This document shows, piece after piece, positions 36,841 through 43,788 of a DNA stretch of 64,000 bases; position 1 is the stretch's first letter, and every line of letters begins with the position of its first letter. The translations under genes were made by a program, and so were the position numbers. Under the pieces are notes generated by a model, which was given only the letters and a program-made list of their open reading frames with translations, was not told the origin of the DNA and ran no database searches. The stretch is from Ardenticatenaceae bacterium (lineage in GTDB: Bacteria; Chloroflexota; Anaerolineae; Promineifilales; Promineifilaceae). Location: the NCBI GenBank assembly GCA_030065875.1, contig JASJCR010000016.1, positions 58,669 through 122,668 of the forward strand, in the 5' to 3' direction.

Positions 36841-36964
36841 TAACTACTTAAGTGCATCACCCTTGAATTTTTAAAATCAGGATGACACAAATTTAAAGGA
36901 TTATCTCTTTTGAATGGGAAAATTCGTGTAATCTTGTTTTAAAAATTTTGAACAATGCCCTCTT
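36841..36964 (+). repeat. Interspersed repeat family A, copy 3
   Basis: Begins ACTACTTAAGTGCATCACCC, continues AAAATCAGGATGACACAAAT, TTAAAGGATTATCTC, and ends TTTTGAACAATGCCCTCTTAAG. It is nearly the same as the copy at 25904-26018 in order and spacing, and CTTAAG marks both ends. Confidence 0.82.
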
Positions 36965-36970
36965 AAGCGT

Positions 36971-37033
36971 ATGGCACGGATTTTCCTGGATTAAAGAGAT
37001 AAATCGGTGATTATCCGCGAAATCCGCGGCTTT
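36971..37033. repeat. Interspersed repeat family B, copy 5
   Basis: Left ATGGCACGGATTTTCCTGGA, right TTATCCGCGAAATCCGCGGCT. A diverged family B copy lying 34 bases from the end of the large transporter fusion gene. Confidence 0.65.
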
Positions 37034-37066
37034 TAGTCAACATGCCAAATTTTATCATAATTCCCG

Positions 37067-40000
37067 TTACTGTTGATCGAGCTGGAGTCGAAGCTCGCTA
37101 AGGTCTTCAACCCGGTTGCGTAAGTGACGGGTGAGCACGCGAATAATCCCCTGAGCCACCGTTGTGTTTTGGGCGATGAGCAGATTGAGCATATCGCTGG
37201 TTAATTCAAGCAGAAGGGTGTCGGTTTCAGCAGCCACCGACGCGGATCGAGGGGCGGGGTCAAGCAGCGCCATTTCACCGACAACAGCCCGCTCTTCCAG
37301 GTAGTTGAGCGTGTGGTTGCCGTCAAAGACCCGTAGCCGGCCAAAGACAATGACGTACATGGCGTCGCCAAAATCTCCTTTATTAAAGAGGATTTCACCG
37401 GGCTGGAGTCTCATTTCGTTTGTTTTTTCGGCAACTGCGCTTAGCGTTTGCTCCGGAATTTCCGAAAACACCTCGGCAGATTTTAGCGTCATTACTTTTT
37501 CAATCATCAAAAGCATTTGATCGTTTTCCTTCTGGTTTTGCTCGCTGTTTTCAAAAAGCTTGTTTTTGGCCCATTCGGCCGTTTCGGCGACGATTGACTC
37601 ATTTGAGTTTGCCCCCTTCTCGACCGTTGCAAGAGAAATTGGGTGGTGGCGCTGACCAAGGGCATAAAAAACGCAGGCTTTTAACCAGGCGCTGACCCCC
37701 AAATCATCCGCCCGGGCCAGCGCTTCCAACCACTGATCGGCCGTTTCGTATGGGGCCGAATAATCTTCAAGGAGATCAGCCATTTTTTGCGAATCACGTT
37801 GATTGAGGGCGATGGTCAAGGCGTGTGGGGTTTGATCACCATTGATACTCAATTCAAGAAACTCAATCGCCTGCGCTTTTTGAATGACCGAGCCCCGATC
37901 TGCTAATCGGGTAGCGTTGAGAATGGCATTTGAATGATGGTAAATTGAGAGGGCTAAATTATGGCGATGCCGGCTTCTTTCCCGGGCCTGATGCAAGGCT
38001 GATGTTAAATATGTGTCGTTGAGACCGGCTAGATGATCGGCCGCCGCCAGCAGGAAGGCGAAACTTTTTATTTCATCCTGAATAATCCCTTCCAGATAAG
38101 GCTTTGACTTTGGCGTCACCCGGTATCCGCTGCGCTGTAAATTTTCAAGCAGCTGTTCGCGGAGGTCGATTTCCGGCCGAAAAAGGTTTTTTTGCAGGAG
38201 ATAAATCGCTTGGGGGGTTTCAATCAGGCCACAGATTTTGAGCAGCTGGGCAATTTTCCTAACCGGTAAATTGTTTTGCTGCAGCTTCTCTTCAACGGCC
38301 GGTAGAGCATCATCCCCCGCGTGTATAAGGGCCTGGGTCACGCACGATTCAAAATCCGGTTCTTTTAGAAGATCAATCAAAGTTGGCCAGGAATCCGATT
38401 CCTTTATTTTCCCCAACGATAAGATCGCTTCACAGACGATCTCTCGCTGGATATCGTGGAGCAGCAAAAGAAGATGGGATTCGTTTTTGTTAGAGCCAAC
38501 CGCTCCCATGACTTTTGCGGCCAGCAGTCGTTCTGCTGGATCTTCTGAATGCACCAAATCTTCCAGTCTGGCGGTGGTCCTGGCCTGCCCTTCCAACAAG
38601 CCACTTTGCATCAGCCCGACCATTACGGCAAAGCGAATGTGGGGATTGGCATGATCGAGCATTTCAATCATATGGCTGATCGTATCGGGACCACCTAATT
38701 TGCCCATCGTATGCAAAATGGTGGTTTGCACGGCCGGATCTTCTTCAACCGTTAGGCGATTTTCAAGAAAGGGAATCAGCGGAGCAAAATTTAGCTGGGC
38801 GATCCTTTTGGTGACCTCGTTCCGGAGCAAGGGATCGGGGTGATCGATAAACTCTTTTAAAGCAGGGTTCAAAATGTCAAACGCCTCGGCCCGGGTTAGC
38901 AATTCGATCGCGTAGATCGCTTCCCCAATATGTTTGCTTTTTAACTTTGCGGCGATAATGGCCACCGTTTCCGGATCGTTGAGATTTAATTCTTTTCCAT
39001 GTATTTGGCGCATTGAAAGGGCCTGGGTCAGGGAGCCTTTGTACCCTTTAAATGCCCGATTAATCATCGTGTAAAGGAAAATGCAGGCGATGATGGTAAA
39101 TAAAATTAAGGCGGTTGGTCTTAAACCCGAAAAAGGGATAAACAATAAAATCAATCCCGCCAGGCCGGTTCCCAGTGGAATAGCGATAATGTCATTGTAT
39201 GTTTGGGTGACGATTTTTTTCTGGGCGGTGAACGGTTGGTAGAAAAGGGTAAAAGCGGGTTTCAAAAACCCCAGTTGCACAACTTCATCAAAATACTTAA
39301 GGCTGAGAATGAGGAAAAAAGCGAGGGTAGTCAGATTCAGATAGCCGGCCGTTGTAAATAAAACGGAAAAAAGAACAATGGTAGCGGGGAAGATTAGCAG
39401 GGTGGTTCGCAAACCAAAGCGTTTCAAAATAACGGCCGTCAACAATCCCTGAATGAGAAAGCTGGAAAGGTAAATCAATGAAAAAAATTGGCTGATAAAG
39501 ATCGCCAACTCATCGGCCGAGGTGTACTGGAGCGACACCTCTCCATAGAAATTGAAATCAATAAAGAAGTACACCACATAGACGATGAGGGTGATGAGAA
39601 AAATTGAACGAAGGTATTGATCTTTTAGCGGACGATAGGTGAGAAAATTTTCCTGAAAAACCAACGGGTCCTTTCGCGTATCTGATTGTTCCGCTGACCG
39701 ATAAGCCAAGAGCATAAAGGCCAACATGATCAGCAGGGCACCGACCGTGATGACGAGCAAATTTTCTGTTCTGGTAAACGACAAAATCCAGGGGACAAGG
39801 GCATAACCGATAATGGTGGCGATCGTTTGGCCGGCGCTAATTCCTCCCAGGAGCCTTTTCCCCTGCCTGAGAGTAAGCAACTGACTGGCTGCGCCCCAAA
39901 AAATGTAGCCGGTGACCGAAAACAGAAATCGAAACCAAATTAGTAAAACAAAATAGAGAAGAGGAGACCCATTTGATATCAATCCGACTCGAAGGGCAAT

Positions 40001-40288
40001 ACCTGAACCGATGATCAATATAAGCAAGATTGTAAATATGATTTGGGGAGAGTATTTTGCTGAAAGGGAGATGTTTAAGAAGCCGGTCAGGGAAATGACG
40101 ACAGCAGCGACGACATAAATTAATGGCAGCTCAGCGGCCGAAAACGCGGTTAAAAAAAGCGATAAGGATGATGTGTAGGAAAAAACGATAGCCAAGCCAT
40201 AAAAAAAAGCCAGGAAAAACAGATAAAAAAACAGAGGTTTTTCGTCCGGTAGAATATAGTTATTTATTCTTTGCTTCAATAATGACAA
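37067..40288 (-). CDS. Transporter-like membrane protein fused to HEAT repeats and a cNMP-binding domain
   Basis: A 1073-residue protein of three parts. Residues about 18-415 hold about 12 membrane helices, resembling MFS or ATP/ADP translocase-type carriers. Residues about 430-700 and beyond are HEAT-type helix pairs (DPDPLLRNEV-like units such as HANPHIRFAVMVGLMQSG and SEDPAERLLAAKVMGAVG). Residues about 935-1055 are a cyclic-nucleotide-binding domain: RLQPGEILFNKGDFGDAMYV, then VVGEMALLDPAPRSASVAA. Membrane transport or sensing may thus be gated by a nucleotide. TTG start with a weak GAGAT upstream. Transport substrate unknown. Confidence 0.85.
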   Translation of the reverse strand: MSLLKQRINNYILPDEKPLFFYLFFLAFFYGLAIVFSYTSSLSLFLTAFSAAELPLIYVVAAVVISLTGFLNISLSAKYSPQIIFTILLILIIGSGIALRVGLISNGSPLLYFVLLIWFRFLFSVTGYIFWGAASQLLTLRQGKRLLGGISAGQTIATIIGYALVPWILSFTRTENLLVITVGALLIMLAFMLLAYRSAEQSDTRKDPLVFQENFLTYRPLKDQYLRSIFLITLIVYVVYFFIDFNFYGEVSLQYTSADELAIFISQFFSLIYLSSFLIQGLLTAVILKRFGLRTTLLIFPATIVLFSVLFTTAGYLNLTTLAFFLILSLKYFDEVVQLGFLKPAFTLFYQPFTAQKKIVTQTYNDIIAIPLGTGLAGLILLFIPFSGLRPTALILFTIIACIFLYTMINRAFKGYKGSLTQALSMRQIHGKELNLNDPETVAIIAAKLKSKHIGEAIYAIELLTRAEAFDILNPALKEFIDHPDPLLRNEVTKRIAQLNFAPLIPFLENRLTVEEDPAVQTTILHTMGKLGGPDTISHMIEMLDHANPHIRFAVMVGLMQSGLLEGQARTTARLEDLVHSEDPAERLLAAKVMGAVGSNKNESHLLLLLHDIQREIVCEAILSLGKIKESDSWPTLIDLLKEPDFESCVTQALIHAGDDALPAVEEKLQQNNLPVRKIAQLLKICGLIETPQAIYLLQKNLFRPEIDLREQLLENLQRSGYRVTPKSKPYLEGIIQDEIKSFAFLLAAADHLAGLNDTYLTSALHQARERSRHRHNLALSIYHHSNAILNATRLADRGSVIQKAQAIEFLELSINGDQTPHALTIALNQRDSQKMADLLEDYSAPYETADQWLEALARADDLGVSAWLKACVFYALGQRHHPISLATVEKGANSNESIVAETAEWAKNKLFENSEQNQKENDQMLLMIEKVMTLKSAEVFSEIPEQTLSAVAEKTNEMRLQPGEILFNKGDFGDAMYVIVFGRLRVFDGNHTLNYLEERAVVGEMALLDPAPRSASVAAETDTLLLELTSDMLNLLIAQNTTVAQGIIRVLTRHLRNRVEDLSELRLQLDQQ

Positions 40289-40488
40289 ATTGGTATCTCA
40301 GCGCTAAAAATTTGAGAAATGTGGCTTAAAGTCTACCCCAGAATTCTTAAAGCAAAAATAAAGATGGTCGATCTTCCCACCTGGAACTTTCCCCACAACC
40401 TCGTCGTCTTACTGCCATGCCTCACTGGATAGGGCCCATTCACAGGCATATAACAACACAATCAAACAAATTTTCAGGAGAAATGACG

Positions 40489-42105
40489 ATGTTTACGCAA
40501 AAATTTAAGTGGGTCTTATTTGCCTCTTTAATCGCTTTAATTCTGGCAGCTTGCCAACCCCAGGTTGTGGAAGTCGAGGTGTCTCGAACCGTATCGGAAA
40601 CTGTGACCGAGGTTGAAACGATGGACGATGATGCGATGGAAGTTGAATACGTCGAAGAGGTCATGGATGCCGAAGAAAGTGAGCCGCTGTTCGAGGAAGT
40701 CAGTGGGGCGGAGCCTGAGCAATCCATTGAAGAGGCAGGCCCTGGCACAATGATATTTGAGAATTATGGGATCAACCCCTTTGTCGCCACCTCAGAGGAT
40801 AATCTATCTACTTTTGCCATCGATGTGGATACCGGCTCCTATACCGTCATGCGAAATTACATCAATGATGGGCTTCTGCCGCCATCGGATGCGGTCCGGG
40901 TGGAAGAATTTGTCAATTACTTTGATTATGAATACCCCAATCCTGAGTCTGATTCTTTTGAAATCACGGTCCAGGGTGCGCCAGCTCCAGGTTTAACCGC
41001 CGAAGACGGCCGTTATCTGGTCCAGGTTGGCCTCCAGGGGTATGCGGTTCCTGCGGCCGAGCGGCCGGACGGTATGTTTATCTTTGTGGTTGACGTTTCA
41101 GGGTCGATGGATCAGGAGAATCGTCTGGGTCTGGTGCGTCGTTCTCTCCACATGTTGGTCGACAACCTGCGGGGTACCGATCGCGTCGGCATCGTCATTT
41201 ATGGCAGCTCTGCTCAAACTCTGCTGGAACCCACGGCGGTTTCCGATGAAGAAACGATCCGGCGTGGAATTGATCGCCTGCAGCCTGGCGGCAGTACCAA
41301 TGCCGAACAGGGGATTATGATGGCCTATCGCCTGGCTGACCAGTATGCTCGTCCTGGCGAAATCAACCGTCTGATCCTGGCTTCTGACGGTGTGGCCAAT
41401 GTCGGTAACACAACCGCCGAAGCGATCTTGGAATACGCGACCGAAGGGATCCAGCTCAGCTCATTTGGGTTTGGCATGGGCAACTACAACGATGTCTTTA
41501 TGGAGCAGTTGGCCAATCAGGGTGATGGCTCTTACGCCTACATCGATACGATGGACGAAGCTGAGCGGGTATTTGAAGATCAGCTGCTGGCTACCATTTT
41601 AACCATTGCTAAAGACGCCAAAATTCAGGTTGAATTTAATTCGGCCGTCGTGTCAGAGTATCGTCTGTTGGGATACGAAAATCGCGATGTAGCTGATGAA
41701 GATTTTCGTAACGACGCGGTTGATGCCGGTGAAATCGGTGCCGGGCACAGCGTCACCGCTCTGTACGAGGTGGTGCTGGTAGAAGAAGCCAATCCGGCCG
41801 AAGCGGCCCTCACGGTGCGTTTGCGCTATGAAGACCTCGACACCGGTGAAGTGTTAGAGATTGCAGAAAGTGTCGCCAGCGGCGATTTTGCCACCGCCTT
41901 TAGCGAAGCGACACCCACCTTCCAGCTGGCGGCCGCAGTCTCTCAATATGCAGAACTGCTGCGCAACAGCCCTTATGCGACCACAAACTGGGATGCGATC
42001 GCTCTAGAGGCCCGGCGCATCGCTGAGTATATGCCCCAGGATGAGGACGTTCAGGAGTTTTCAACCCTGGTCCAGCAAGCTGCTGAACTGGCTCCCGTGG
42101 AGTAG
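40489..42105 (+). CDS. von Willebrand factor A lipoprotein (YfbK-like, DUF3520)
   Basis: A 538-residue lipoprotein (lipobox LAAC, Cys22) with a Val/Glu/Thr-rich linker (VVEVEVSRTVSETVTEVE) and an acidic stretch, then a VWA-N domain (STFAIDVDTGSYTVMRNYIN), a VWA domain with MIDAS DVSGSM, and a C-terminal DUF3520-type region. The family binds proteins or metal on the outer face of the cell. The start at 40489 has AGGAG 8 bases upstream; longer starts at 40417 and 40483 fit the site poorly. Terminator hairpins follow. Confidence 0.9.
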   Translation: MFTQKFKWVLFASLIALILAACQPQVVEVEVSRTVSETVTEVETMDDDAMEVEYVEEVMDAEESEPLFEEVSGAEPEQSIEEAGPGTMIFENYGINPFVATSEDNLSTFAIDVDTGSYTVMRNYINDGLLPPSDAVRVEEFVNYFDYEYPNPESDSFEITVQGAPAPGLTAEDGRYLVQVGLQGYAVPAAERPDGMFIFVVDVSGSMDQENRLGLVRRSLHMLVDNLRGTDRVGIVIYGSSAQTLLEPTAVSDEETIRRGIDRLQPGGSTNAEQGIMMAYRLADQYARPGEINRLILASDGVANVGNTTAEAILEYATEGIQLSSFGFGMGNYNDVFMEQLANQGDGSYAYIDTMDEAERVFEDQLLATILTIAKDAKIQVEFNSAVVSEYRLLGYENRDVADEDFRNDAVDAGEIGAGHSVTALYEVVLVEEANPAEAALTVRLRYEDLDTGEVLEIAESVASGDFATAFSEATPTFQLAAAVSQYAELLRNSPYATTNWDAIALEARRIAEYMPQDEDVQEFSTLVQQAAELAPVE

Positions 42106-42135
42106 CAAATACTCAATTAGGCAGCAATTAAATTT

Positions 42136-42163
42136 TTAAGACCGCAGCCTGCTGGGGTCTTAA
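42136..42163. terminator. Hairpin after VWA gene
   Basis: TTAAGACC pairs with GGTCTTAA (42136-42143 with 42156-42163); the loop has a further CAG/CTG pairing. The T run lies on the 5' side, so it may work better on the minus strand. Confidence 0.5.
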
Positions 42164-42178
42164 AACTAATATCATTAC

Positions 42179-42204
42179 AAAATCCTCCCGATCGGGAGGA
42201 TTTT
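42179..42204. terminator. Palindromic terminator before thioredoxin gene
   Basis: A perfect 26-base palindrome, AAAATCCTCCCGA against its complement, ending in a T run. It should insulate the tlpA-lgt pair from the VWA gene. Confidence 0.75.
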
Positions 42205-42271
42205 AATAATGTAGTATGAAATGCAGCCTTGAAAGGTTGTCAAAGAAATAATTTCCTTTACGCTCCATTGT

Positions 42272-42844
42272 ATGACAAATATCTTGAATAAAATAATCGA
42301 TAACCCCCGCTTATTTTGGCCATTTTTCACCCTGGTCTTGCTTAGCGGCTCCGGCTGGATTTGGTTTTCCACCGTAGAAAACCCCGAAGCATTAACGGCC
42401 GCGCCCTTTACCGGTTTTCTGGCCCCGGATTTTACTCTCGAAACATTGGACGGGGAGTCAGTTACCCTTTCCGACCTGCGCGGTCAGGTGGTGGTCCTTA
42501 ACCTGTGGGCCTCATGGTGTGGCCCCTGCCGGGCGGAAATGCCGGCCATGGATGAGGTGTACGATGGTGGCTCTGATCCAGCTTTTGAGATATTGGCCGT
42601 CAACATGACCTATCAGGATGAAGCGGCCGCGGCCGCTGAATTTGCCAACGAGCTGGGACTGACCTTCCCAATTTTGCTCGATCAAACCGGTACGGTTGGC
42701 CCTATTTATCGTCTTGAGGCACTGCCCACCACCTTTTTTATCGATCGGGAAGGGGTAATAAGAGACATTGTGCCCGGCGGCCCCATGAATCAATCTTTGA
42801 TCCGGAGTAAAATTCAGGCGCTTCTCGACGAGGAGGCCGGCTGA
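42272..42844 (+). CDS. Membrane-anchored thioredoxin-like protein, TlpA/ResA family
   Basis: A 190-residue protein with an N-terminal membrane helix (about residues 14-32) and an extracytoplasmic thioredoxin fold: APDFTLETLDGESVTLSDLRG, WCGPC at residues 82-86, and LPTTFFIDREG with the cis-Pro. This is the TlpA/ResA pattern; such proteins reduce or oxidise disulfides in exported proteins, e.g. in cytochrome c maturation. Its TGA stop overlaps the ATG of the next gene (TGATG), implying tight coupling. No haem genes are adjacent. Confidence 0.92.
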   Translation: MTNILNKIIDNPRLFWPFFTLVLLSGSGWIWFSTVENPEALTAAPFTGFLAPDFTLETLDGESVTLSDLRGQVVVLNLWASWCGPCRAEMPAMDEVYDGGSDPAFEILAVNMTYQDEAAAAAEFANELGLTFPILLDQTGTVGPIYRLEALPTTFFIDREGVIRDIVPGGPMNQSLIRSKIQALLDEEAG

Positions 42845-43572
42845 TGCTTCCGGTTTTGCATGTAGGCCCATTGGCTATCCAAACACCGCTCCTATTTTTG
42901 CTGCTCGGTTTTTGGTTGGCGACCATTGTGGCCGAACGAGAAGCTAACCGAATTGGTTTAAATCCTGAGCGGCTAAACAGCCTGATTACCTGGGCACTGT
43001 TCGGGGGGATCTTGGGCGGCCGTTTGGTATATGTGATTCGCTTCTTCCCGGCGTTCCGCGAGGATTGGTGGGGAATTGTATCGTTAAATCCTTCAACTAT
43101 CGATCGTTTGGGGGGGATTCTGATCGCCCTTTTGATCGCTTTTGGCTATGGCTGGTGGCATCGATTGCCTTTGGGCAGCAGTTTGGATGCCGTGACCCCC
43201 GCTTTTGGGGTGTTGGGTATCGCTTTGGCTTCCTCATTTCTGGCCAGCGGAGCTTATTACGGCATGCCGACAACGCTGCCATGGGGCATCGATTTGTGGG
43301 GAGCGGTGCGACATCCGACCCAAATTTATTTGCTCATCGCGACCGGTCTTGTTTTTTTTACCGTTTGGTGGGGAAGGGCCTCTTTTACCGCGCCCGGCTC
43401 CGGTGTTATTCTGTGGCTGTTTTTAATGGCAATGGTTCTGTTTATTTTGGAAGGGTTTCGTGGGGACAGCACCCTGATATATAATGGGATTCGAGGATGG
43501 CAGATCGTCTATTTGATCGTTGGACTGACCCTCATGATATTTTTGCGTTTCAAGTGGTCTACAAAAAAATAG
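42844..43572 (+). CDS. Lgt-like membrane protein, probably catalytically degenerate
   Basis: A 242-residue protein of about seven helices with the Lgt (prolipoprotein diacylglyceryl transferase) outline: GGILGGRLVYVIRFFPAF matches the GARLxYV motif and RHPTQIY matches the C-terminal signature. Yet the HGG motif is replaced by RLGG, and the GRxGNFxNxE segment by LGIALASSFLASGAYYG, removing the His and Arg that Lgt needs. So it is likely a non-catalytic or repurposed paralogue. It overlaps the stop of the TlpA-like gene. Confidence 0.78.
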   Translation: MLPVLHVGPLAIQTPLLFLLLGFWLATIVAEREANRIGLNPERLNSLITWALFGGILGGRLVYVIRFFPAFREDWWGIVSLNPSTIDRLGGILIALLIAFGYGWWHRLPLGSSLDAVTPAFGVLGIALASSFLASGAYYGMPTTLPWGIDLWGAVRHPTQIYLLIATGLVFFTVWWGRASFTAPGSGVILWLFLMAMVLFILEGFRGDSTLIYNGIRGWQIVYLIVGLTLMIFLRFKWSTKK

Positions 43573-43647
43573 TGTATTAAATCAAGTTCTCCAAGCGGCT
43601 CAAGGGCGGACAAATAATTATCTGTCATTAAACGGTCCGACATGTAT

Positions 43648-43713
43648 CCCTCCCCGATTCGGGGAGGGGTAAGATGACGCTGAAAGACCCACCCCCTCCC
43701 GACATGGGAGGGG
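43648..43713. repeat. Two palindromic CCCTCCCC-type elements
   Basis: CCCTCCCCGATTCGGGGAGGG at 43648-43668 (split here as CCCTCCCCGA plus TTCGGGGAGGG) and CCCCTCCCGACATGGGAGGG plus G at 43693-43713 form two strong hairpins in the 216-base gap upstream of the kinase gene. A similar pair is at 62065. REP-like intergenic elements. Confidence 0.75.
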
Positions 43714-43788
43714 AAATATGATGGACTGAAAAGCGCACGTTGTTATTTTCTCAACCTTCATTATTCAATTTTCGGATCGGAAATTACA

